A stretch of 64,000 nucleotides of DNA, from positions 1 through 64,000 of the forward strand of contig NZ_NPKT01000024.1 in assembly GCF_008329565.1 (NCBI RefSeq), written 5' to 3'. Positions within the stretch are counted from its first letter, which is position 1. Every line of letters begins with the position of its first letter. Origin of the DNA: Mycolicibacterium sp. P1-5 (GTDB lineage: Bacteria; Actinomycetota; Actinomycetes; Mycobacteriales; Mycobacteriaceae). This document shows positions 1-8,372 of the stretch, piece after piece. Both the position numbers and the translations under genes were made by a program. The notes under the pieces are model-generated. The model was not told the origin of the DNA. It saw nothing but the letters and a program-made list of their open reading frames with translations, and did no database searches.

Positions 1-190
1 GGTGTTGATGGCCATCACGATCCTGTTGATCCACACCTACTTCGGCTACTTCGCCACCGGCGGACCCTCCGGCGTCGGCGTCGCGGTCGGCAACGCCGTC
101 CGCACCTCCCTGATCGTGGTCGTCTCGGTCACCCTGCTCATATCCCTGGCCATCTACGGCTCCAACGGCAACTTCAACCTATCCGGATAG
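1..190 (+). CDS. YrbE/MlaE-family ABC permease (YrbEB), C-terminal fragment
   Basis: This is the last ~62 codons of a membrane protein whose start lies outside the window; it ends with TAG at 188-190. What remains is two hydrophobic stretches around a glycine-rich loop (TGGPSGVGVAVGNAVRTSL), the usual C-terminal pattern of MlaE/YrbE permeases. These form the membrane channel of Mce importers together with a paralogous YrbEA. The stop lies 8 nt before mceA, and every mycobacterial mce operon begins with yrbEA-yrbEB, so the context fits. Assignment as YrbEB rather than YrbEA rests on its place directly before mceA. Incomplete at the 5' end. Confidence 0.85.
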   Translation, partial: VLMAITILLIHTYFGYFATGGPSGVGVAVGNAVRTSLIVVVSVTLLISLAIYGSNGNFNLSG

Positions 191-198
191 GGGGAGCG

Positions 199-1386
199 AT
201 GAAATCAGGAATCGCACGCCCGCTCGCCGGCCTGGCGACGGTAGTGGTCATTGCCGCGATCATCGCGGTCGCAGTGGGGTTGTTCCAGGACAGCTTCACC
301 AAAACCATTCCGGTCACCGTGATCTCCGACCGTGCCGGTTTGGTGATGAACCCCGAAGCCAAGGTCAAGCTCAACGGTGCTCAAGTCGGCAAGGTGGCTT
401 CCATCGACTCGCTGCCCGGCGGGAAGGCTGCGCTGCACCTGGCGATCGACCCAAAGATGGTCGATATCATTCCGGCCAATGTGGGCGCCGACATCACCTC
501 ATCGACGGTGTTCGGATCGAAGTTCGTCGACCTGGTTCCGCCCGCCGAACCGTCGGTGCAGCCGATACGCCAGGACCAGATCATCGACGGCAAGCACGTC
601 ACCGTCGAGATCAACACCGTGTTCCAGCAATTGGTTTCGGTGCTCACAGAGATCGAACCTGCCAAGCTCAACCAGACTCTGGGTGCGCTGGCCAAGGGCT
701 TCAACGGGCGCGGACAGAAGTTCGGCCAGTCTCTGGTCGACCTGGACTCGGCGCTGGCCACGCTCAACCCGAGCCTGGGCACCCTCAACCACGAGATCGC
801 CGTTGCACCACGCGTCTTCGACGCCTATGCCGACGCTTCGTCTGACCTGGTCGCCACAGTCGACAACGCGAGCAAGCTCAGCGACACCATTGTCGACCAG
901 AATCAGAACCTCGACACCTTGCTGGTCAGTGCGATCGGTCTGGCTGACGTCGGCACCGAGGTGCTGAGCCAAAACAAGGACCCGTTGACCAATGTGCTGC
1001 ATCTGCTGGTGCCGACCACCGACCTACTCAAGCAGTACAGCCCGGCACTTACCTGCGGCATCGGCGGCCTGGTCCCGCTAGCGCTGGGGCCGGGATCGGC
1101 GCAACCCGGGGTCATGCTGCTCCAGTCCTTCTTCCTCGGCCGCGAACGCTACCGCTACCCGCAGGATCTGCCGAAGGTGGCGGCCAAGGGCGGCCCCCAG
1201 TGCACCGACCTGCCGAAGGTGCCGTTCGAAAAGAGCGCCCCCTTCGTGGTCGCCGACATCGGTACCAATCAGGCGCAGTACGGCAACCAGGGCATCCTGC
1301 TGAACTCGGACGGACTCAAGCAGGCGCTGTTCGGGCCGATCGACGGACCGCCCCGCAACACCGCACAGATAGGACAGCCCGGATGA
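199..1386 (+). CDS. mceA: Mce family protein MceA
   Basis: This 395-aa substrate-binding subunit belongs to a Mce lipid importer. One N-terminal membrane anchor (about residues 8-30) is followed by an MlaD/MCE domain (about 38-115, with VKLNGAQVGKVASI) and a long helical Mce4_CUP1-type region. Mce proteins are thought to form a periplasmic hexamer-like tunnel passing sterols or fatty acids to the YrbE permease. The start is supported by a strong GGGGGAG ribosome site at about 190-196. Its stop overlaps the mceB start by 4 nt (ATGA), so the genes are translationally coupled. Nothing in the sequence fixes the substrate; the steroid genes downstream make a steroid plausible. Confidence 0.93.
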   Translation: MKSGIARPLAGLATVVVIAAIIAVAVGLFQDSFTKTIPVTVISDRAGLVMNPEAKVKLNGAQVGKVASIDSLPGGKAALHLAIDPKMVDIIPANVGADITSSTVFGSKFVDLVPPAEPSVQPIRQDQIIDGKHVTVEINTVFQQLVSVLTEIEPAKLNQTLGALAKGFNGRGQKFGQSLVDLDSALATLNPSLGTLNHEIAVAPRVFDAYADASSDLVATVDNASKLSDTIVDQNQNLDTLLVSAIGLADVGTEVLSQNKDPLTNVLHLLVPTTDLLKQYSPALTCGIGGLVPLALGPGSAQPGVMLLQSFFLGRERYRYPQDLPKVAAKGGPQCTDLPKVPFEKSAPFVVADIGTNQAQYGNQGILLNSDGLKQALFGPIDGPPRNTAQIGQPG

Positions 1387-2408
1387 CCGCGCTGTGGAAG
1401 ACCCTTGTCAAGGTCGGAATCTTCGGGGTGGTGATGTCGCTGCTCACCGCTGCCCTGTTCGCGATCTTCGGGCAGTACCGGTCCGGTTCGGACAACTCCT
1501 ATTCAGCTGTTTTCGGCGACGCCTCGAGTCTGAAATCCGGAGATTCGGTGCGGGTGGCCGGTGTTCGCGTCGGCACCGTCACCGACGTCGCACTGCAACC
1601 CGACAACAAGGTGGTCGTCGACTTCGACGCCGACCGCAAGGTTGTGCTGACTTCGGGGACCAAGGCGACGGTGCGATACCTCAACCTGGTCGGCGACCGC
1701 TACCTCGAACTGGTCGACAGCCCGGGATCGGCGAAGATCCAGCCGCCCGGCAGCCGGATCCCGCTTGACCGCACCGAGCCGGCCCTCGACCTTGACCTGC
1801 TCCTCGGCGGACTCAAACCCGTTGTCCAGGGCCTCAATCCGCAGGACGTCAACGCGCTGACGAACTCGCTGATCCAGATCCTGCAGGGCCAGGAAGGCAG
1901 CATCGAGTCACTGTTCTCCAAGACCTCATCGTTCGCGAACTCGCTTGCCGACAACGGCCAGACGGTGAAGCAGCTGATCGACAACCTCAACACCGTGATC
2001 GCCACAATCTCCAAGGACGGCGACAAGTTCTCGGGTGCCGTTGACAAACTGGAGAAACTGGTCAGCGGCCTGTCCGCCGACAAAGACCCGATCGGAGAGG
2101 CGGTCACCGCCCTGGACAACGGGACGGCATCGCTGACGGACCTGCTCGGTCGGGCACGAGATCCGCTGGCGGGCACGATCGATCAGCTGGGCCGGCTTGC
2201 GCCGCTGCTCGACCAGGACAAGGAGCTGCTCGACATCTCAATCCAGAAGGCCCCGAAGAACTATCGCAAGCTGGTACGACTTGGCGCCTACGGCAGCTTC
2301 CTCAACCAGTATCTGTGTGGCCTGTCGTTCCGGGTCAGCGATCTGCAAGGCCGCACCGCGTACTTCCCATGGATCATCCAACACAGTGGAAGGTGTGGGG
2401 AGCCCTGA
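1383..2408 (+). CDS. mceB: Mce family protein MceB
   Basis: Second Mce subunit, 341 aa. It has an N-terminal transmembrane helix (about residues 9-30), an MCE domain containing SVRVAGVRVGTVTDV (about 40-115), then long amphipathic helices and a conserved C-terminal segment with NQYLCGLSFRV. The ATG at 1383 overlaps the mceA stop. Longer in-frame starts further upstream would run through the mceA reading frame and are unlikely. Length and domain order match other mycobacterial MceB proteins. It acts in the cell envelope as part of the importer complex. Confidence 0.92.
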   Translation: MTALWKTLVKVGIFGVVMSLLTAALFAIFGQYRSGSDNSYSAVFGDASSLKSGDSVRVAGVRVGTVTDVALQPDNKVVVDFDADRKVVLTSGTKATVRYLNLVGDRYLELVDSPGSAKIQPPGSRIPLDRTEPALDLDLLLGGLKPVVQGLNPQDVNALTNSLIQILQGQEGSIESLFSKTSSFANSLADNGQTVKQLIDNLNTVIATISKDGDKFSGAVDKLEKLVSGLSADKDPIGEAVTALDNGTASLTDLLGRARDPLAGTIDQLGRLAPLLDQDKELLDISIQKAPKNYRKLVRLGAYGSFLNQYLCGLSFRVSDLQGRTAYFPWIIQHSGRCGEP

Positions 2409-3505
2409 TGCTCAAGTACCGCGGTTCCTCGCTGATCAAGGCAGGCTTTATCGGCCTGATACTGATCGTGCTCGTCATCGTCATGGGCCTGTCGCCCGAA
2501 CGGCTGGTGTCGCTTGCGACGTCGGTCAAGCATCAGGCGTTGTTCACCGAAGCCGGCGGCCTGCAGGCCGGCAACGATGTCAAGGTGTCCGGCGTCAAAG
2601 TCGGCACCGTTTCCGATGTGTCGCTCGATCGCGGCAAGGCGCTGGTGACGTTTCAGGTGAAGGGCACCGTGCGGCTGGGTTCGGACACCACCGCCCACAT
2701 CCGCACCGGAACGCTGCTCGGCCAGCGGATCCTCACATTGGAGTCCAATGGGAAGGGCAATCTGAAGTCATCCGACCTCATTCCCATATCCCGCACCGGG
2801 GCGCCGTACTCATTGTCGGATTCGCTGTCTGAATTCACCGCGAACACGGCAGACACTGATACTGCGGCGCTCAACCAGTCGCTGAACACGCTGTCAGACA
2901 CCCTTGATCGGATCTCGCCCCAGCTCGGGCCGACATTCGAGGGACTGAGCAATTTGTCACGAATCATCAACGAGCGCAACGAATCCCTGGCCAGCCTCCT
3001 CAAGAGTGCCGCCAGCGTGACGAAGATCCTGGGGGAGCGCAGTCAGCAGGTCAACACGCTGCTGCTCAACGCCAACGATCTGATCGGTGTCCTCGCCCAG
3101 CGCCGGTACGCGATCGTGAATCTGCTGGCCAACACCTCGGCGCTATCGAAGCAGTTGAGCGGGATCGTCGCGGACAACGAGAAGGACCTGGCCCCCGCCC
3201 TGGAGAAGCTGAATTCCGTGACAGCGATGTTGGAGAAGAACAACGACAACATCACCGCCGCCATGAGGGGTCTCGCCAAGTACCAGATCACCCAGGCCGA
3301 GGCCGTCAACAGCGGCTTCCTGTACAACGCATTCGTCGCAAACCTGCTGCCTGCCCAGACGCTGCAGCCGTTCCTCGACTACGCGCTGGGCTTCCGGCGC
3401 GGCACCGATGCGGGGCAACCGGCCGACAACGCCGGGCCGCGGGCCGAGATCCCCTTCCCGTACAACGGGAATCCGCAACCCAACGAGCGATGGGGGCAGC
3501 CATGA
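2408..3505 (+). CDS. mceC: Mce family protein MceC
   Basis: Third Mce subunit, 365 aa. The start ATG at 2408 shares one base with the mceB stop (TGATG). An N-terminal hydrophobic anchor (about residues 11-30) precedes the MCE domain with NDVKVSGVKVGTVSDV (about 38-115). The rest is predicted coiled or helical, with heptad-like leucines around NTLSDTLDRISPQLGPTF, as is usual for the tunnel region. The C-terminus is proline- and asparagine-rich. It functions only within the MceA-F assembly. Confidence 0.92.
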   Translation: MLKYRGSSLIKAGFIGLILIVLVIVMGLSPERLVSLATSVKHQALFTEAGGLQAGNDVKVSGVKVGTVSDVSLDRGKALVTFQVKGTVRLGSDTTAHIRTGTLLGQRILTLESNGKGNLKSSDLIPISRTGAPYSLSDSLSEFTANTADTDTAALNQSLNTLSDTLDRISPQLGPTFEGLSNLSRIINERNESLASLLKSAASVTKILGERSQQVNTLLLNANDLIGVLAQRRYAIVNLLANTSALSKQLSGIVADNEKDLAPALEKLNSVTAMLEKNNDNITAAMRGLAKYQITQAEAVNSGFLYNAFVANLLPAQTLQPFLDYALGFRRGTDAGQPADNAGPRAEIPFPYNGNPQPNERWGQP

Positions 3506-4971
3506 GCCGCAGGCGGGTGACGATCGTCGTGTCCGCAGCGCTGGCCGTGCTGATCGTCGGAGGGATCGCACTGCTGGTGCGGCAGGCGTTCTACAAGCCC
3601 AACACCATCACGGCGTACTTCACCACCGCTACCGCGATCTACCCCGGCGACGAGGTGCGGGTGGCCGGGGTGAAGGTCGGCAAGATCAAGGAGATTCAAG
3701 CTCAGGGCACCAAGGCAAAGATGACACTGGCTGTGGACCGTGATGTACCGATCCCGTCCAACGCGCAAGCCGTCATCGTCTCCCAGAACCTCGTCGGTGC
3801 CCGCTACGTGCAGCTCACGCCTCCTTATGAGGACAGCGGTCCGAAGATGTCCGACGGTGCGGTGATCGGTTTGGACCGCACCGCCGTGCCGGTTGAATGG
3901 GACGAAGTCAAGGCCCAATTGACCCGTTTGGCAACGGATCTGGGCCCCAAGGACGATGCCTCGGTGACTGCCGTCGGCCGGTTCATCAACAGCGCGGCCA
4001 ATGCGCTCGACGGAAACGGTCAGAAACTGCACGACACAGTCGCCGAACTGTCCGGCGTCAGCCGAGTACTCGCCGACGGCAGCGGCAACATCGTCGACAC
4101 CATCAAGAATCTGCAAACCTTTGTAACGGCGCTGCGAGACAGCAACGTTCAGATCGTGCAGTTCCAGGACCGGTTGGCCAGTCTCACCAGCGTGGTCGAC
4201 GGCAGCAGGTCCGATCTGGACGCCGCACTGACCAACCTCTCCAGCGCGGTGGTCGATGTCCAGCGCTTCATCGAAGGCAGCCGCAACCAGACCACCGAGC
4301 AGCTGCAGCGGCTGACGTCCGTCACCAAGAACCTCGCTGACAATCAGATGTTGGTCAGGAACTTGTTGCACGTCGCCCCGAATGCCATCGGTAATGCGTA
4401 CAACATCTACAACCCCGACACGCAAAGTGCGCTGGGTGGTTTCGCCCTGGCGAACTTCTCCAATCCGGTTCAATTGGTGTGCTCGGCGATTGCCGCAGTG
4501 CAGAACGTCACGGGCCCGGAGACGGCGAAGGTGTGCGCCCAGTATTTGGGTCCGGCACTTCGACTGCTGAACTTCAACTACTTACCGCTGCCGTTCAACA
4601 GCTACCTCGGTAAGTCGCCGAGCCCGGAGAATCTGATCTACTCGGATCCGGCGATCGCCCCGGGCGGTTCGCGCTACGCGCGACCGGCGGAGATTCCGCC
4701 GACGGTGTCGGCGTACACCGGATACAACGGTGATGTGCCAGGCCCGGCCGGCTGGGGTCAACCCGCTCCGGAGTTCCACGGATCGTATGTACCCGGCGGC
4801 CTGCCCGCCGATCCGCAGCCGGCTCTGTTCCCGGGTGCCCCCATTCCACCGGGAGTTCCGGCCGCTGTCGGACCGGCGGCACCGCCGCCGACGAACATCG
4901 AGGGCATGCTCCTTCCGGCTGAATCGCCCGCTCCGGCACCGCAGCCCGTCGAAGGGACACCGCCATCATGA
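3502..4971 (+). CDS. mceD: Mce family protein MceD
   Basis: Fourth Mce subunit, 489 aa, coupled to mceC by an ATGA overlap. It has an N-terminal transmembrane helix (about residues 5-25) and an MCE domain (about 35-115, with DEVRVAGVKVGKIKEI), then a helical Mce4_CUP1-type region. The last ~110 residues are rich in proline, alanine and glycine, a low-complexity tail typical of MceD in mycobacteria. A start at 3490 is possible but lacks the coupling geometry. Role: periplasmic substrate conduit of the importer. Confidence 0.92.
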   Translation: MSRRRVTIVVSAALAVLIVGGIALLVRQAFYKPNTITAYFTTATAIYPGDEVRVAGVKVGKIKEIQAQGTKAKMTLAVDRDVPIPSNAQAVIVSQNLVGARYVQLTPPYEDSGPKMSDGAVIGLDRTAVPVEWDEVKAQLTRLATDLGPKDDASVTAVGRFINSAANALDGNGQKLHDTVAELSGVSRVLADGSGNIVDTIKNLQTFVTALRDSNVQIVQFQDRLASLTSVVDGSRSDLDAALTNLSSAVVDVQRFIEGSRNQTTEQLQRLTSVTKNLADNQMLVRNLLHVAPNAIGNAYNIYNPDTQSALGGFALANFSNPVQLVCSAIAAVQNVTGPETAKVCAQYLGPALRLLNFNYLPLPFNSYLGKSPSPENLIYSDPAIAPGGSRYARPAEIPPTVSAYTGYNGDVPGPAGWGQPAPEFHGSYVPGGLPADPQPALFPGAPIPPGVPAAVGPAAPPPTNIEGMLLPAESPAPAPQPVEGTPPS

Positions 4972-6248
4972 CCCGTCGTGAGTCGGTGCGCCGACTGGCT
5001 GTGGTTGCCACCTGTATCGCGGTGAGCACCAGTGGCTGCGCCTTCGGTGGTCTGAACTCGCTGCCACTGCCAGGAACGGTCGGGCACGGTGAAGGGTCCA
5101 AGACCTATCATGTTGAGCTCGCCAATGTCGGTCAGCTGGAATCGAATTCACCGGTGATGGTCGGTGACGTCGTCGTCGGCAGTGTGGGCGACATGACGGT
5201 CAACGACTGGCATGCCGATGTCAAAGTCTCGGTGGAGCCCGGAGTCGTCATCCCGGCGAACGCCGTCGCAACGGTGGGACAGACGAGCCTTCTCGGCTCG
5301 ATGCATCTGGCACTGAACCCCCCGCTGGGGCAGGCCCCCACCGGTGTCCTGCAGCCTGGCGCGACGCTGGGTCTGAACCGATCCTCGACGTACCCGTCGA
5401 CCGAGCAGACACTGTCGGCCCTTTCGGTCGTCGTGAACGGCGGAGGGCTCGGTCAGATCGGCGATATCGTCCGCGACTTCAGCGCCGCGCTGGGCGGGCG
5501 CGAGAACAACATTCGGGATCTGTTGACCCGATTGAACGATTTCGTGGGTCTGCTCGCCGACCAACGGGACAGTATCAACGCCGCGGTCACCTCGCTGAAC
5601 AATCTGGCCGGTACGTTCGCCGGTCAGAAAGAGGTCCTCACCAATGCGCTCAATAGGATTCCGCCCGCGTTGGACGTCCTGGTCAACGAGCGTCCGCGAA
5701 TCGTCACTGCGCTGACCAAGTTCCGAGACTTCTCCAATCTGGCAACCGGATTGGTCAACGACTCGGGCGCCGACTTGGTCCGTAACCTGCAGAACCTCGA
5801 ACCGACGTTGAAGTCGCTGGCCGATGTCGGGCCCAAGCTGGACACCGCGCTGGCGTACCTGCCGACGTTCCCGTATACCCAGAGCATCATCGACCGCGCG
5901 ATCCGCGGCGACTACATGAACCAGTTCATCGTCTTCGACTTCACGGTGCCCAGGCTCAAGCGCTCACTGTTCGTCGGCACCCGATGGGGTGACGAGAACG
6001 CCAAACTGGTTCCCGCCCCTGGTGACCCGTGGTACGCCACGTACACCTACGACCCCCTGCACGCGCCAATCACCCCGACGCCTGCTCAGATCGGGGACCT
6101 CCCGCCGCTGGTTGATCCGGTGCCGAGTGCGGCGGCGACTTCGCAGTCGGCGCAGCGCGCCGACCCCTCGGCGGCGCACGGTTCGGGAACAGGGCCACCA
6201 CCCGGACCAGCCCCGGACCCGAGTCCGCAGGGCGGAGGCGGAAACTGA
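4968..6248 (+). CDS. mceE: Mce family lipoprotein MceE (LprK-type)
   Basis: Fifth subunit, 426 aa, overlapping mceD by 4 nt. The N-terminus is a lipoprotein signal: basic residues, a hydrophobic core and a lipobox ending STSGC with Cys24 as the likely lipidated residue. A lipoprotein at the E position is the hallmark of mce operons. The MCE domain (about 40-120) contains SPVMVGDVVVGSVGDM. The tail from about residue 365 is Pro/Ser/Gly-rich. It probably anchors the Mce tunnel in the outer leaflet of the inner membrane. Confidence 0.93.
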   Translation: MTRRESVRRLAVVATCIAVSTSGCAFGGLNSLPLPGTVGHGEGSKTYHVELANVGQLESNSPVMVGDVVVGSVGDMTVNDWHADVKVSVEPGVVIPANAVATVGQTSLLGSMHLALNPPLGQAPTGVLQPGATLGLNRSSTYPSTEQTLSALSVVVNGGGLGQIGDIVRDFSAALGGRENNIRDLLTRLNDFVGLLADQRDSINAAVTSLNNLAGTFAGQKEVLTNALNRIPPALDVLVNERPRIVTALTKFRDFSNLATGLVNDSGADLVRNLQNLEPTLKSLADVGPKLDTALAYLPTFPYTQSIIDRAIRGDYMNQFIVFDFTVPRLKRSLFVGTRWGDENAKLVPAPGDPWYATYTYDPLHAPITPTPAQIGDLPPLVDPVPSAAATSQSAQRADPSAAHGSGTGPPPGPAPDPSPQGGGGN

Positions 6249-6249
6249 C

Positions 6250-7833
6250 ATGTTGACACGTTTCGTTCGCAACCAGCTCATCATCTTCACGATCGCATCG
6301 GTGGTCGGCATCGGCGTGATGGTGGTGACTTACCTGCAGGTGGGAACGCTGCTGGGTATCGGCCGAATGACGGTCACCCTCGAGTTGCCGAGAACCGGTG
6401 GGCTCTACCAGTTCTCGAACGTCACCTACCGGGGTGTTCAGCTGGGCAAGGTGACGGAGGTTCGTCCCACCAGGACCGGCGCCCAAGCGACCCTGTCGCT
6501 GGATACCTCCCCGAAGGTTCCCGCCGATCTGCAGGCCCGCGTCCTCAGTGTCTCGGCCGTCGGTGAGCAATACGTCGACCTGGTCCCGCGGACCGACTCC
6601 GGGCCGTATCTGCAGGACGGGTCGGTGATCGCGGCGAAGGACACCACCGTTCCGCAGGCGGTCGGGCCCATGCTCGATCAGGTGAGTGCCCTTCTGAAGA
6701 GCATTCCCAAGGACCGGATTCCCGATCTGCTCGAGGAGTCGTTCAAGGCGCTCAACGGCACCGCCGACAACCTGGCAACGCTGGCCGACTCGACGTCACG
6801 GTTGTCCGCCGATTTCAACAAATCTGGTGATCAGGCCCGAACCCTGATCGAAGACAGCCGTCCACTGCTCGACGGCCAGTTGGCGTCGACCGATTCGATC
6901 CGCACCTGGGCGCACAGCTTGGCGGGGATCACCGGACAACTGGTCACCGACGACCCGCAGTGGCGCGCCATCCTGGCCAACGGTCCCGGTGCGGCCGACG
7001 AAGCCTCCGCCCTGCTGAACCAGGTCAAACCGACGTTGCCGGTCTTATTGGCCAATCTCACCACCCTCGGCCAGGTCGCCGTGACCTATCACCCGTCGAT
7101 CGAGCAGCTGCTCGTGCTGCTCCCGCCCTACATCGCCTCGATCCAGTCGATCGCCCCGTTCAACAATCCGGTCGGTATGGCCAAGGGCGACTTCACCGTT
7201 GGCATCTCCGATCCGCCGGCCTGCACCGTAGGGTTCCTACCCCAGTCGGGGTGGCGCTCCCCGGAGGATTTGTCCGATATCGACACTCCCGACGGCCTGT
7301 ACTGCAAGCTTCCGCAGGACTCGCCGATCGGTGTCCGCGGTGCTCGCAACTACCCCTGCATGGAGCAGCCTGGCAAGCGCGCGCCCACGGCCGAGTTGTG
7401 TGAGAGTGACAAGCCGTACGAGCCGCTGGCCATGCGACAGCACGCGACCGGCCCAGCCCCATTCGACCCGAATCTGGTGGCACAGGGCGTTCCGCTCGAT
7501 GACCGGGTGACTCTCAACGACCACATCTACGGCCCGCTGCAGGGCACTCCGCTGCCGCCGGGGCCACCGCCGGCCGCCCCCGCAGCACCGCCACCGACAA
7601 TGCCGGCGCCACAGGCAGTTCCGAATATCGCGCCCAGCGACACCGGAGGCACGCCTACGGTCGCACCGAGTGCCTTCAGGCCGGACGCGGCGGGTGGCCC
7701 GTCGGTGGCCATCGCCACCTACGATCCGGCGACCGGGCAGTACGCCACGCCGGACGGCAAGGTATTCCGGCAGACCGATCTTGTGCAGTCCCAAGGAGAC
7801 CGGTCCTGGAAGGACCTGTTGCCGACGACATGA
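6250..7833 (+). CDS. mceF: Mce family protein MceF
   Basis: Sixth and last core Mce subunit, 527 aa. It starts 1 nt after the mceE stop. An N-terminal transmembrane helix (about residues 11-33) is followed by an MCE domain with SNVTYRGVQLGKVTEV, then a helical region. A cysteine-containing segment (PPACTVGF, DGLYCKLPQ, NYPCMEQPG) is typical of MceF. The final ~90 residues are a Pro/Ala-rich tail ending WKDLLPTT. All six mce genes are intact and run without gaps, so the operon looks functional. Confidence 0.93.
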   Translation: MLTRFVRNQLIIFTIASVVGIGVMVVTYLQVGTLLGIGRMTVTLELPRTGGLYQFSNVTYRGVQLGKVTEVRPTRTGAQATLSLDTSPKVPADLQARVLSVSAVGEQYVDLVPRTDSGPYLQDGSVIAAKDTTVPQAVGPMLDQVSALLKSIPKDRIPDLLEESFKALNGTADNLATLADSTSRLSADFNKSGDQARTLIEDSRPLLDGQLASTDSIRTWAHSLAGITGQLVTDDPQWRAILANGPGAADEASALLNQVKPTLPVLLANLTTLGQVAVTYHPSIEQLLVLLPPYIASIQSIAPFNNPVGMAKGDFTVGISDPPACTVGFLPQSGWRSPEDLSDIDTPDGLYCKLPQDSPIGVRGARNYPCMEQPGKRAPTAELCESDKPYEPLAMRQHATGPAPFDPNLVAQGVPLDDRVTLNDHIYGPLQGTPLPPGPPPAAPAAPPPTMPAPQAVPNIAPSDTGGTPTVAPSAFRPDAAGGPSVAIATYDPATGQYATPDGKVFRQTDLVQSQGDRSWKDLLPTT

Positions 7834-7842
7834 CCATGGATC

Positions 7843-7852
7843 AGGGGAGAGG
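7843..7852 (+). promoter_or_regulatory. Ribosome binding site deciding the start of the secreted protein gene
   Basis: AGGGGAGAGG lies 5-6 nt before the ATG at 7857 and is the strongest Shine-Dalgarno match near this gene. It favours 7857 over the ATG at 7830 that overlaps the mceF stop. The shorter form also begins directly with a proper signal peptide. Confidence 0.6.
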
Positions 7853-7856
7853 ACGC

Positions 7857-8372
7857 ATGCGTACGTCACGGTTACCAATCAGCGTTGCCGCGCTGACCGC
7901 TCTCACATTCGTCGCTGTGTCATATCCCGGCACTGCCGTCGCGAGCGACAAGTGGGCACTGAACGGAACCTTCACCGCGACGTCCAACGGCGAGTGGGCC
8001 ACCAACAACGATGTCTACCACGACGAGAAGAGCCTCCGCAGCACGTGGACCATCTCCTCGCAGTGCAGCTATCCAACCGAATGCACCGGCACCGTGTCCA
8101 GTGACTTCGGTTGGACGGCACCGATCTACCAGACCGGTGGTGAGTGGTACGTCAAACGGGTGATCCCGGATTGGATGCCGTGCCAGGACGGCACGACCGC
8201 CGCGGGGCATCAGGTGTTCCGGTTCCACGGGGTCACCCCGGGCGGAGACCAGAGCGACCCGACCTCCAACATGCTTGCGGGAGAAGACGGCACCACCGGT
8301 GAATCTGGCGCCTGCGGTCGCAGCCTTCCGCTCTACATCAGCATGCCGTTCAAGCTGGTCAAGCAGACCTGA
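7857..8372 (+). CDS. Small secreted protein at the end of the mce operon, function unknown
   Basis: A 171-aa protein with a classical signal peptide: MRTSRLP, a hydrophobic core to about residue 24, and a likely signal-peptidase I site after AVA (before SDKW). The mature part is about 140 aa, rich in Thr, Ser, Gly and Trp, with six cysteines (including QCSYPTECTG, PCQDG and GACGRS) that could form disulfides. It follows mceF directly and is probably co-transcribed. Small exported proteins of unknown role commonly end mycobacterial mce operons. I do not recognise a named domain. Its 3' end overlaps the convergent flavoprotein gene by 14 nt. Confidence 0.75.
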   Translation: MRTSRLPISVAALTALTFVAVSYPGTAVASDKWALNGTFTATSNGEWATNNDVYHDEKSLRSTWTISSQCSYPTECTGTVSSDFGWTAPIYQTGGEWYVKRVIPDWMPCQDGTTAAGHQVFRFHGVTPGGDQSDPTSNMLAGEDGTTGESGACGRSLPLYISMPFKLVKQT

